Source: Gnetum montanum
Lineage: Eukaryota; Streptophyta; Gnetopsida; Gnetales; Gnetaceae
Reading direction: 5' to 3'
Assembly: GCA_015680685.1 (NCBI GenBank)
Contig: MNCI01011129.1
Location: forward strand, 3,830-67,829
Length of the DNA stretch: 64,000 bases
Of this stretch, positions 11,993 to 23,567 are shown piece after piece. The first letter of the stretch is position 1. Each line of letters opens with the position of its first letter. The position numbers and the translations under genes are program-made. Under the pieces are notes generated by a model. It was not told where the DNA came from. It saw nothing but the letters and a program-made list of their open reading frames with translations, and made no database searches.

Positions 11993-14900
11993 ATGGCTCC
12001 GAAGAAGGAACACACGAATTTGGCACTTACAAAAGTCGAGGAGGCAAAGAAAACCCTAGAGTGCATGAAACAAGCGTGCATCATAGTGCGGAAGGACACA
12101 CCATTGACCCAATAGGTTACCATGCTCCCCTTGTTTCTTCTCGATTCTATTATTTTTTTCTACTTCTATTGTTCTCTACTTTCATTTTTCATTCTAGTTT
12201 TAGCCATTTGTGTTTTCTTTCCTCACATTGTTTTGGCCTTTGCATTGCCATTGTTGCTATCTTGGCCGTGGTGAGTGCATAAATATTATGTCATCATTGC
12301 ATGCAAGGTCACTTAAATCTCCACCGCCATGGTTGTCATAACTGTGGGGGTTCACACAGCTTAAGTTACTTGATCTTTGAATGGCATGACATAGGATCCT
12401 CGAAAGGGTTGGGCCATGCATGATTTGAGAGGGCTGCATGTGTTCTGTCAGGGCATATTGTTAATTTCCCTATTCGGGTTAATTGATCTATTGCTATGCT
12501 AGGCTATTTTTTCTATGCTACTGCTTTTATGTTCTTGCTATGCTATGCACAGGAAGAGGGTTATGTTACACTATACACATGGATTGCTAAGTGTTGCTAT
12601 GTTGTGTGTGTACTGCACTTAGACATGATGCTAACATTTGCTGATTGTGTTGTGCAGGTTGGGGCTAAGGCCAATGCTGATTATTTTGAAAATTAGAGGG
12701 GTCCTGTGTCATGTGAGCAAACCTGTGGCCAATGCTTCTCCCCAGATACATATGGGAGAGTGGGGAGTCTGGTTTAGGAAAGGGGCATAGGGCTTCTTAC
12801 AATTCCTCCTTGACCACTTCAGTGTGATCGTTTGGTCATCCCTAGAGGAGGAGAAGGTGACCGACATAACAAAAGTCATATTTCCTGGGGCAAGTCAGGG
12901 CATTCTGAGGTTTTCGACCAACAGGACAATCATGAGTAGGGAAGGAGAAGGATCTAGTCAGCTCCTAATACGGTTAAGGCCTTTGGCTTGGATCTGGGAT
13001 ATGCTTGAGTATAATTTCTACCACTATTACAACACACTATTCCTCGCATGTTTTATGATGCCATGCTTCTAGAATCCCCAAGGAACTATCTACTGTGCTG
13101 GCGGGTGAGTTTTGTAGAGTTGTTCCAATGTGTTTGTGCAATGTTGGCCATATTGGCCTAATGCTAATAGTATGAATTTGTTACTAGGTTCTTCATCAAC
13201 AAGGATGGGGTTCACGACCAACTGGGTTTGTTGGCTATAACATAGATAGCCCTGCAGGAGTTCTCTTCTACTAAGAACCTACAGGAGGGCATGATTGGTC
13301 AATGTGGGAGTGAATACCACACTTACTTAGGCACATATTCTATTTCCTATGATTAGTGCAAGAGGTAGGGTTGGTTGGATGAGGAGTGGGAAGAACCCTT
13401 CAAACCAGTCATAGTTGAACAAGTTTTGATTGACCTTCTACCATTCCCATTACTGTATAGACCCGGTAGGCCAAGCGGTAAGTGTCGCATGCTTAAGTGT
13501 CTTTGCAATCTTTGTACTTTCTATGTTTTCATGCTAAATGTTTTTACGAAAATTGTTGCAGGGGTGAAGAAGCCCCAAGAGGTAATGATGGTAACCATCG
13601 AGGCATAGGGGAAAAACATCTACTTCAAATGTGGTGAAGTAGAAGTGAGCCAATGCTGGATAAACGGTGCAGCTTCAAACTCCTTGGTTTAGAACATTGA
13701 AAGGGCTAGACTTATGGATCTATTCCTAGCCCCGAATCCAAGCATTCCTACCACCAAAATGCTCTCCTTGGTCAACTACTTTTCTGAAAAGGTGGGCCAC
13801 TACCGCATGCACATACAGGGTGTGCGGGTGGTCATTGAAATCAATGACTAGTTGTTTATGGACTTGTTCGGTGTTCCTGTCGATGGCATCCTCATAGGGT
13901 CTAGGGGAAATAAGTAGCTAACCCTTTAGAAGAAGGATATTCAGGAGTGGTTGGGGATTTCCAAGGAGAGAAAGGGGCTCCCTATGGATAAACTCAAAGA
14001 TGGGCCCACCTTGGAGATTTATCCTATCTTCCGTGCCCATGCATTCCCCCAGCTACTTACCCAAGGGAAGGTCCTGGGGATTGAACAGGCCTAGATAATG
14101 CGTGAAGTTATGGAGGAAGAGGCCCATTACAATTGGGCTAGATTTCTATGTAAAGGTTTGTAGGCTGAAATCTTGGGACATTGTCAAAAATCAGAGTCCC
14201 ATTTCAACATACACTATGCCTTCTACATAGGCTGTCTAAAGTGGTTCAAGAGAATGGAGTCTGGGTCATGCAAAATTTTTACCAGATTTCCAGACCATGG
14301 ATTCGCTAGATCCTCTCGACCACACGAGCCCAAGATCTTCCAGAAATAATTGGGAATTCATTCTCTCTGATGACCAAGGATTAGGTGGCTTGCAACATTC
14401 GTGGTCAGGAAAGCATAGGTGAGACACCCACTTCCATAGCTGATACTGTTGCACTGGAAGAGGCCTCCCCCAGTTGACGAAACCCTTCACACGGAGGAGG
14501 AGGAGGGGTGAAGACTATAGCTTAAACTACAGAGGATGCAAACCCCCATTGGTAAATGATTTCATTCAATGCTTACTTTGTTATTATTTGCTATGCTATG
14601 ATATGCTATGCAATGCAGTGTAGCATAGCACCTACTTTGAGCTAACTTGTTTTGTGTTAATGCAAACATGTTTCTTTGCTAGCAGAGGAAGAAGAAGAAG
14701 AAGAAGAAGGTAACAAAGAAGTGTCGGCCCCTAAGATAAGGGCGACAAATAAAGACACGGAGGCCCCAATCTCAGGGGAAAGGGCCTCAGTCAAGAATAA
14801 AGGAGCTCCTGTTGCTAAGGCAGGGGCTCTTGTCATTAGGGAGAATCCTCCTACTAATGAAGAGGAGCCTACTTTGAATAAAAAAGACGCTGGTCTCCTG

Positions 14901-15660
14901 AAAGGAAAGGCACCAACGCATGAAGAAGAGGCTGGTACAAACTCAGCAGGGACTTCTGCCAAGGTTACCGCCATTGTCCTGCATCAGCAAGAAGAAAGAT
15001 TGCAATCAGATGTTGGTGAGTTTGGCAATATGTCTGCCTTATCATAGTCCATTTCGATCATTGCTAATTATTCAGTTATGTAAAAGGTGCTATTGTTGAT
15101 GCTACAGGACCCTCTCCGATCCATGTGAAGTCATGGGTCAAGATCCTTGACAAGTTTACGTTCATTCAGGGAATCGTTGACGACATGATCAACCACCTTT
15201 GGCAGGAAGACCTTGACACGGGTAAGTAGTAATGTTAGTTGCTCTAATGTTTTTATGCTATAATTCCTTGAGTTTGCTATTCTTGCTATGCTAATGAAAT
15301 TGCTATGCTCTTTGTGTCATGGCAACCTCTCGACTCAAATGGGACTCAGCATGACCTTTGAAGGTCGGTGCTATACCTACATTCCCACCTGAAGTGACCA
15401 AGGTATCTCGTAGCATGTATGACGAGGCTTGGAAATGCAGTTTGCACTTGGCACGCTCCTTGTCAGAGTATAAGCGCATCAAAGAGGACCTATGGAAATG
15501 GGTCCAAAGGGCTAAGCAAAGAGAGGCTAACCTGGCTACCGAGGTGGAGGATCTCAGGTCGAGGAACAAGTTCTTCATAGCCCGTGACACTAATAACGAG
15601 GACTAGTACATGGCTGTAATAGACTATGCCATATTTTATACTATCGCATGTCAAAATGTT
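11993..15660 (+). pseudogene. Antisense gene of element B, exons 1-7a (NIF/HAD-like, unknown domain, coiled coil)
   Basis: Proposed exons: 1 (11993-12111, MAPKK...LALTKVEEAKKTL); 2 (12659-13104, after GTGCAG, before GTGAGT); 3 (13188-13477, before GTAAGT); 4 (13562 to about 14507); 5 (about 14686-15015); 6 (15108-15221, before GTAAGT); 7 (about 15320-15660, cut by element C). Exons 2-3 fit a NIF/FCP1 HAD domain: LIILKIRGVL, FLQFLLDHFSVIVWSSL, NTLFLA, then FFINKDGVHDQLGLLAI. The DxD is KxR and the DDSP motif is absent. Exon 4 has an unrecognised domain containing EINDxLFMDLFGVP. Exon 5 is Glu/Lys/Ala/Pro-rich. Exon 7 is heptad-like. Introns hold GCTATGCTA words. The seven stops read in exon 4 are all TAG, mostly where Gln is likely. 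It is transcribed, if at all, against gag-pol. The biochemical role is unknown. Confidence 0.7.
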
Positions 15661-15665
15661 GAAGC
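15661..15665. repeat. Left target-site duplication of element C (GAAGC)
   Basis: GAAGC abuts the TG of the 5' LTR. The identical GAAGC follows the 3' LTR at 30044-30048. Joining the flanks restores the alignment with exon 7 of element D's antisense gene. Confidence 0.95.
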
Positions 15666-16838
15666 TGAAACACCACAAAATTTCAAGCTTGGTACTTCTC
15701 TAGCAAGAAGCAGGTCCCTGGGACCCATGGACAATCATGGCTACATTTGGTGTCACACATTGCAACTTTGGGGATCAAAATGCTTAGTTTTCACTAACTA
15801 TGCAATACCAACATATACGCCCAGTGTCTACGCCCGACACTCACAGCATATATGCCCAGCGTAGACATCCAACTTACATGCCCGACGTACACGCCTCACA
15901 TGTACGCTCGGCGTGTACGACAAATGTTTACGCCCGACATGGAATCTCCAAAGAAAAAATGAAGATAGCACCAAAGAGCAAGAATTGAAGCAAGTCGACA
16001 ACCATCAGCGTACATGCTCAGCATATACACCCAGCCATTATTGGTGTATACACTCAGCGTGTATGCCCAGCGTCCATAGCATCTCCACCCAAGTTCACAC
16101 ATGCCCCGCACGTCCAGTGTGTACGCCTAGTGTGTACGCCAACCTGATGTAGCGTATACGCCCAGCGTATACGCCTAGTAGATGTAATATGTTATATATT
16201 TGTAAATTGTATGCACCGAGTCAACGCGCCACGTGTCTCCTAACCAGAGTCTAGCGTAACAACTGGTATATAAACCCCACTATTTCACTTCATCCAGGTC
16301 GGTTGGCAAACATCCCAGAGGATCCCAGAGACATTTATGCTACACACCAGAGCTAAAATCCTCTTATGCTGGAAAGCTCTGTACGCCATGAACAGAGTCT
16401 CTATGCTCTGCCTATCGTGCAAACCAGCCGAGTCATCCCTACATCCACCAAGGCTTTTCATCCGCCTTGTGTTCCATGACAACTGCGTTAGACCGGTGAA
16501 CTGTACTTTGACTCTGTAATACCATTGTTTATAGTTTACACTAATTTCTTGCATGTGTTTCTATTTACGATCATTTATATTTATGCCCTGTCCACATCTG
16601 TTACACTATTTACGCTCTCGTTTATGCCCGTCACGCCGTTTACGCATAACCCAACGCATAGCACTTCGATATACATTCGGGAAAATCCTTGTCTGATCCA
16701 CGTGCGGACCACCCAAGGTACTCTACCTTCGTGCATTCCAGCTCACCCTCAGGTGAAGGTAGGGTCTTCTGTGCACACCCTGTGATCCCACGGTCTCTGT
16801 TTCCTTCCAGTCGGGGACCGACGATTTCAGGTGGTACA
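15666..16838 (+). repeat. 5' LTR of element C
   Basis: 1173 bp, TGAAACACCAC...GGTGGTACA, matching 28884-30043. U3 carries many AGCGTATACGCC-like words (about 15808-16180). TATATAAA at 16267-16274 is followed by a downstream region that also occurs in the 3' copy. Confidence 0.95.
16267..16274 (+). promoter_or_regulatory. LTR TATA box of element C
   Basis: TATATAAA inside the LTR, about 600 bp after its start. The 3' LTR has TATAAAAA at 29472-29479. It is the likely promoter for the genomic RNA. Confidence 0.6.
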
Positions 16839-16843
16839 GAAAT

Positions 16844-16862
16844 TGGCACTAGAAGGAGGGCC
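16844..16862 (+). promoter_or_regulatory. Primer-binding site of element C
   Basis: TGGCACTAGAAGGAGGGCC begins six bases after the LTR end. Element B has nearly the same site (TGGCACTAGAAGAAGGACC, minus strand, 54401-54383) and D a mutated one. The TGG matches the CCA end of a tRNA; I have not assigned the tRNA. Confidence 0.75.
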
Positions 16863-17410
16863 TCTATCTAAAACCTTGCCTGTACGCTCCCCAGCGTCTA
16901 CGCTCATCAGTGTTCTCGCTGCCCTATTCAAGACTCACCCCCTGCAAGTCTTTCAGTGTTTATGCTGACCAACTTCACGTGGACTTTGTCCATAGACACC
17001 CCAGCGTCTATGCAGCCTGGTCTAAAAACTCAGCCTGTAAACTATCCAGCGTCTATGCTGTTCAGTGTTTATGCTGTCCCTATTAAAACCTAACCAGAAA
17101 ACCATACGCTGCATTCTCTACGCCAGTACTCTATTTTATGCCGTGCCTTGTTTTACACTCTATCCTGTTTTATGCTGTGCTCTGTCTTACGCTGTGCCTT
17201 GTTGTATGCTGTGCCTTGTTTTATGTTGTACTCTATTTTATGCTCTATCCTGTTTTACGCTGCACCCCGAAGCTGTATACACTGCCTAGCGTATACGCTG
17301 CACTGCTTAAGCTATATACGCTGTCTACACTGACGCTATAGCCACTCAATTTACGCGGTACTACACTAATTTCATTCCTCTACCCTGTGTCATACTCTCA
17401 ACTAGTTATC
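16863..17410 (+). repeat. Leader of element C with ACGCT/ATGCT words
   Basis: An untranslated leader between PBS and gag. It is dominated by CCAGCGTCTAYGCT, TTTATGCTGT and TGTTTTAYGCTGTGCC words, with a 20-25 bp quasi-period at about 17110-17280. The Cys/Leu/Tyr-rich open frames here (for example 17065-17289) are translations of these repeats. Confidence 0.65.
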
Positions 17411-20400
17411 ATGAACCTCGTAAACACCACTGCTACAACCGCTCAAGTAACCAACATCGTGGGCACCATGGCTATCCAACAGCGTGTCACGCGACACCCA
17501 GGGGTACAACCCACAGTGGGGCCCCATCGATCCCTAAGGTTACAAGGGAGCAACCCAGCCTCTAACATTATAACCCAGGACCAGTATAACTTCATATGTA
17601 TCAAGATACAAGCTAGCCTAGCTGTGGATCAAGCCGAAATGGAAGTAAAGAGGCAGTTCGAACTCTTTTACAAGGGGGGACGCGAGTTCATCCCTTCCCC
17701 ATATGATGTAATCCCCGTTCCAAAGCAGTACTCGGAGCTTGTCACACAGCTCCTCCTGCACAGGCGCCACTTGTTGGATCAGCCTGCGACAGACCCCCAA
17801 CTGGAAGAAGAGGACGAATTAGCTACCCAATTAGAGCACGAGGACTCCTATCACACCCTCAGTCTACAAAATCATATCAACCCTATTTTTCATCTAGACA
17901 CAGGGGAGATCATGCCCCTTCAATCCCTTAGGTTCACCCAGGCCCAAGTACCGCCACTGGAAACATCAGTGCTAGTGCATGTTCCTCCCCCGAACGACCC
18001 CCAACCTAACATACTCCCTCTCACAATCATCCCCGCTACAGCTGCAAGCTCGTCCTCACAAGCACCGCCCCCTCACAATAGCGTGGGAATAATGCTCCCA
18101 CCCCGAGTGATAGGGATGCCACATGTGATACTGGCATCCACATCTACTCACTACATCCCGCATATTCAAACGCATGCAGCCCCCTTGACCGTCGTAACCC
18201 AACAAGGAGTCCCTTCGTACAATGTGGCCGGGAAATGGCCAACGATGGGTGTGCCGTCACACCAACCCTCCCACCACCACGTGCCACCACACATGGTGCC
18301 ACTAGCACACGCTCCCCTAGTACAGCCACTACCACAGCAACAACAGCCTTTCCCCTATAACGTGCCATCCTTAGTGCCACCCTCTGTAAACTTTCCACAA
18401 GCACAACCACCGACCGCACAACTTTCCGCCTTTCAACCAACCATCCAATAGTCTAACCCGTACAATATACCACAACCTCAAGCTGCCATGTTACCAAGTG
18501 CCCAAGATTGGGCAGACACCAAAAAACTGATGCAAGAATTAACTGACAAGGTGAAACGCCTCAAAACAGCCGCCGATGGGGAGTTGAAGGTAGTGGACTT
18601 CTACCACGATGACCCCATCAGCTCTTCTGTCCCATCCTTAACTTTGCCCAAAGGCATCTCCTTGCCAACACTAACCAAATACAATGGCAAGATAGAACCC
18701 AATGCTCATTTAATAACATTTAGATTAGAATGTGTGCTACTTCAGGCATGGCCCCATGTCATTCTCCGATTGTTCCCCATGTCCCTTGCAGGGAGAGCAC
18801 TTGATTGGTATCGGCCATTGCCAAGGAATTCCATCTTCTCCTTCGAAGACTTATTACACCAGTTCGTGACCAAGTTCAAATACAACTTGAAACTCGAGGC
18901 CACACTGGATAGCCTCATACAGGTCAAGTAAGCACCACTTGAACCTGTACAAAAATTTATTCAGAGGTGGAGCGCTGCTCTCAACGAGTTGCATGAGCCA
19001 ATCTCCCAGACCTACCTGCTTACTATTCTAAAAGGGCCATTAATAACTTCTTTAAATCCAAGCTATACTACCTTAACATGCGTAATCTTAACCAAGTAGT
19101 TGTGAAAATTAAAAACATAGAAGAAGTGGCCCAAAACATCCATGACCCTGCATACCTAGCCTTTAAGAATCAACACACTAAAAAAGATAAAGAGAAGGCT
19201 AAGGAAACTATAGTGGCGATAGCGGGGGTCCAACAACAAAACAAATCGCCAGTAACCCCTACTAACTACAATAAACCAACTCCCACAACCACGCAAGAAT
19301 CATCATCGCAACAGAACCCAACAAATTGTACGCGAAATTTCGAGAGGAAAGAACCCTCTCAATACACACCTCTACCAATGAAGCCATCCCAGCTCTTCGA
19401 TCAACTCCTGAAGGATGGGCTAATGAAACATAAATAGTTATCCCCTGTGGCCATCCAGAGACACGACCGGTTCTGTCAGCTCATATAGAACCCAAGCCTA
19501 GCAACATCGAATGAGCCTCCCATACCCAAAGGTTTTAGAATGGATCGCTTTTGCGATTACCATCAACGCAACGGGCACGGTACGGATTACTGTTTCACCT
19601 TGAAGTAGGTTATTCAGCGAATGATCGATGAAGGCTAGATCACTTTTGACGATGCCAACCCAATCCAACCGCAGAATCAAGCCATGGGGGTGTATAAAGA
19701 TCCCATGAACACCAAAGAGGTGTCGTACGTCATTAATACAATCTACTTTGCTGATGATTCCAAGATACTCAACATCAACACCGTCTACCTCGAGCATAAA
19801 TAGGAAACACCTAAAAGGCTATTTGTAGTTTAGATTCCTCCCGCTGTGTCCACGTATGCGCCTAAACCACCACATGCCCCGTAGCAACCATATGTCGTTC
19901 GAGTACCCTCAGCCGTACCCACATCCAACATCATGATGCGTAAAAATCCATACGTAGTACGTGTCCCTCCCGTCATTCCCTCAAATGCACCAACCCTCAT
20001 ACTCGGCCTACCCCTTTCGTAGTCCAAGTACCAGTCGCAGTCGCAACATTGGAGGTCCCACCTCCACCAAAACCAACCCCGTATGTCGTTAGGATACCTA
20101 AAACTCCTAATGATTACCAAACCTCCACCTCATGAGCACAAGGCAAACCCAGTCCCTACGTCATTAGGGTCCTTGGCCAGCCTTCTAACCAATCACAGTC
20201 GATGGTACAACCGCAACCCCACCCAGCTCCATATGTGGTAAAAGTCCCAGGGCAACCCAAGGTGCCAAGACCAGTCCCACCTCCACGCCACGCACGAGAA
20301 CGCCTAGCAGATAGGCTTACGCATGAACGTGTGGAGAAGGAATGCCAACGGCTGGCTATGGGGCCACCTAAGCCCACTTCACTTAACTCTGTATCCATGT

Positions 20401-21591
20401 CGTCATCTAACAACCAACCGAACACGAGAAACAAAAGTGAATCATCTAAAAAACATGAATCACCTAAAATGACAGTTCCGAACAAGAATGACAAATTGAC
20501 AAAACATGAAATAAAACTTTTGGGCCCAATGGATCCAGTCATCGCTGATAAAAACACCCCCAACAGTAGAGATTTCGCCACCGCCTTGACACAAGTCACC
20601 CAAGCACTGAAACAAAAGAACACTTCACTAAGCTTGTACGACTTGGTTCTAACATACCAAACACATCGGGAAGCTTTGGTACATATGTTAACATCAATCC
20701 CGGTAAGCGAGGATTTGCCCCCAAATGAATCCTCCATTCATGCGGTGATGTACTTGCCTCATGGGACAACTCCTAAACCATTAAGCTTCCATGATGACAA
20801 CATCAAGGTAGACAAGAAAACAGGGGAGATAACAACAGCCCCCATGTTCATAATGATATGTATAAACCAGTTCAAAATACATAGGGTCCACGTAGACGAT
20901 GGAGCCGCAACAAACGTTGTGCCATACCCCATCATTGAGCAACTAGGGCTTACTGAGTTAATTAAACCAACCACAACTACATGTTTAAAGTCATTCAGCG
21001 GGTCACGCGTAATGGTAAAAGGCACAATAACCTTAGATTTCATAGCGGGAGACCAATTCCCTACATCCGCCGACTTCCTAGTGGTTGATGAAATGCCAGG
21101 ATTCAACCTAATATTGGGAAGACCCTGGTTGGTCCAACTGAGAGCTGTCTGCTCCCCTATACACCAAGAAATTCACCTGCCTTATGAGGGCGGTGAAATC
21201 ATCATACATGGGGAAGCAGCTACTCCTATCATTTCATCACACATGAACATGGACCAGGGCTCAAAGCTCGAGCTCGAAAAGCCTAGCCAAAATGAGAAGA
21301 ATCCGCAACCACCACTAAGTAGTAAACCTTTAGATGCGGAAAAAGAGCCCCCTAAAATAGAAATGCCTGCGTCTAACCCTATACATATGGACTCCTAGTT
21401 AGAAACTAACACAGAAATCACGCCAACCACCGAAACATCTGAAAACACTGACACAAGAACCATTCCATCAGACATCCCTTGGGCCGAGTTACCGTTTAAC
21501 GTAATCAGCGAAGGGGACGCTGAATACAAAATCATACCCGTTGACATATCTCCTGACATTAAAAGGAAGAAAATCAAAAAACTATTACAAT
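17411..21591 (+). pseudogene. gag-pro: gag-pro of element C
   Basis: The ATG at 17411 (MNLVNTTATT) is the first in the open frame. The Gag capsid region reads about 18490-19100 (for example ISLPTLTKYNGKIEPNAHL, GRALDWYRPLPRNSI), followed by a zinc-knuckle-like FCDYHQRNGHGTDYC (from 19552). Protease is in the 20202-21398 frame: VHVDDGAATNVVPYPIIEQL (20889 on) and FNLILGRPWL (about 21100). The active-site triplet is DDG, shared with B and D, instead of the usual DTG/DSG. Stops (TAG at 18449, TAA near 18931, TAG near 19437, TAG at 21396) and a frameshift near 19040 break it. The frame ends with a basic KRKKIKKLLQ and TAA at about 21590. gag builds the particle and protease cleaves the polyprotein. 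Confidence 0.88.
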
Positions 21592-21594
21592 AAT

Positions 21595-21915
21595 ATCAAT
21601 ACACCCAGTCCGAAATGACGTTAAACTATAACATGTCCGAAACGACGTTAAACTACAACTTGTCTGAAATGACACTAAACTACGATAAATCGAAAAGCAA
21701 ACAAAATGTTTTTTTTTATTAAACTACACTCCCATGTCTAAAATGACATTAAAATATCATGTCCACAAAGATGTAAAACTAGCCACTATTAGTAATGATC
21801 GGTCGACCGAGAAACCTATCCGCATCCTTCAAAATATTTCCTGATTACACTGGCGCCCGAAATGGCCATAAACTACGCATGGGGCCCGAAATGGCCATAG
21901 ACTAGCACTTGGTTT
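21595..21915 (+). repeat. Spacer repeats between protease and antisense gene of C
   Basis: Units such as GTCCGAAATGACGTTAAACTA and GGCCCGAAATGGCCATAAACTA recur at 25-35 bp. Each has a four-base inverted repeat (GGCC/GGCC or GTC/GAC) a few bases apart and then TAAACTA. Confidence 0.75.
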
Positions 21916-22149
21916 TTGTTTATCTTTTTATAATTACAGTTCCGCATTGCACTTAAAACATAAAACAAGCCAAAACATTTAACATTGCCGTGCCATGTTT
22001 ACAATTAAATTCAAAATCAGCAAAAACTTTCTTACATGCAGTGTTGTGCAAAATCAGCAAGTATCAACTATTTTCGTCCAGCTCAGAATTTTGAAGTTCC
22101 AATTCCCAAGTCAAAAAAAAAGAACAATAAAAACTTAAAAATTGAAACA

Positions 22150-23340
22150 CTAAACATCTGGGATGGGAGGGTCGTCCCCTTTAGATCCACCAACATCAGG
22201 GACCCCTGCTCCACTGGGGCCAGTCTCTTAGGCATCATCGCCACCTTCATCCTGAAAATACCAAAAAGAAACAACCAGCATAAGAATAAGTGAATGCCAA
22301 AATTTTAAACATTATTCAATGAATTAATTTCATAATGACAGAACGCCTACCATAGGAGCCTCCCCAGCCTCAATGAGGCCAACCCATGCTAAGACCCCGA
22401 CAAGCTCAACGACGAGGAGGAAGCGCTTATTGGCCCTGCAAGCAATCAAGACGCCACGATAAATTAGCCATGCTTCAAAACAGCCCAAAAAGTGAAAGTT
22501 TACATCATAAATCAACACTTAAAATCTGAAAAAAGTGTACTAACTATTTACACTCAGCGTATACGCCCCATAAACCAGTGTATACGCCAGCGAAATTGTT
22601 TACACTTAGCGAAATGCACTGCTAAACTCAGCGTATACGCTGCCTAACTCAGCGTATATGTCGACAATGAACTATTTCACGCTGTTGCCCGAACTTCTTG
22701 CAATCAACATATACGCCCAAGAAACCCTCGGCGTATACGCCCAAGCTCGCTTTCAGCGTAAGTAGTCTATGTCGGCACGAAACAAGCAATGTTTATGCCA
22801 GAAACACGAAAAGAAATTCTACGTCGTAAAAACAACTGTGCACACACAACGTATATGCTGAACAAACCCTCGACGTATATGCCGTCACAATAAACAGAGT
22901 TTATACTGATAAAACAAACAAATCACGCTGATAAACTTCACGCATAGAGAACTCATGACGCCATGGCTAATGCTGAGATAATAGTGCAAGAAAATTGTTT
23001 ATGCTAATAAGACTGATTACGCCCTAATAGTTTACGCAAATTGAACTTCACGCTATGAAATTATGCTCGACGTATATGCCGAAAACCCTCTACGCCAAAA
23101 ACCCCTACGCTCGGCGTATACGCTGAGACTGTCTACGCTGAAAAAGGGAAAACAGAAAATCATGGCAGAGGCAGGGATCAGAGCCTACCTATGTGATGTC
23201 ACAGGCCATGACGAAATCTTTGGCCTAGGCAGGCCCTGCAGCATGGCTTCAATATCCTCCGCAAAGGTCAAATCAAGACCCTTCCTCCCCTGGCCTTCCA
23301 CTTCTTTTCCTTTGCCTATCTCGACCTCCTCTACGCTGAT
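22150..23340 (-). CDS. Short antisense gene of element C, three exons
   Basis: On the minus strand, exon 1 is about 23340-23189 (VEEVEIGKGKEVEG, then GLDLTFAEDIEAML, ending at a GTAGGC donor). Exon 2 is 22435-22351 (after CTTGCAG, before GTAGGC), with FLLVVELVGVL. Exon 3 begins at 22251 (after TTTTTCAG) and reads DEGGDDA then TAA; an alternative longer frame edge ends at a TAG at 22150. The three pieces join in one open frame: exon 1 ends AG and exon 2 supplies the G. The product would be about 85 residues: exon 1 as in A, the first NIF-domain strand, then an acidic end. The rest of the NIF domain present in A, B and D is missing. I see no clear start ATG, so the true 5' end is uncertain. Function is unknown. 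Confidence 0.55.
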
Positions 23341-23520
23341 CGCACAAGTTTAAGCTGAGAAAGACTGTCTACGCCAGTGCTTGAAATTCTACACTCCGCG
23401 TCTACGCTGGGGTTTAGTGTCGGGCGTCTACGCTAAGGGTTACGCTTCGACGTCTATGCTCATGAGCAAGTTTACGCTTCTGCTTACGCTTTCACAGTTT
23501 ACGCTCCATCTCTTACGCTC
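22540..23520. repeat. AGCGTATACGCC words in intron 1 and 5' region of C's antisense gene
   Basis: Dozens of irregular copies of CAGCGTATACGCC, CTCGGCGTATACGC, TTTACGCT and GTCTACGCT interrupt this stretch, except across exon 1 (23189-23340). The same words fill C's LTR U3 and leader but not B, D or A. Confidence 0.7.
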
Positions 23521-23558
23521 ACGATTTAAAGTAAGAAACAAATGAATCCCCCCTCTTC

Positions 23559-23567
23559 TTTATATAG
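23559..23567 (-). promoter_or_regulatory. TATA box of C's antisense gene
   Basis: The minus strand reads CTATATAAA about 220 bases before exon 1. It is the best TATA match among the antisense genes here. Confidence 0.5.

Noticed and set aside
17065-17341. Overlapping Cys/Leu/Tyr-rich open frames resembling a membrane protein
   Set aside because: These are translations of TTTTATGCTGTGCCTTG-type leader repeats in three frames, with no start context.
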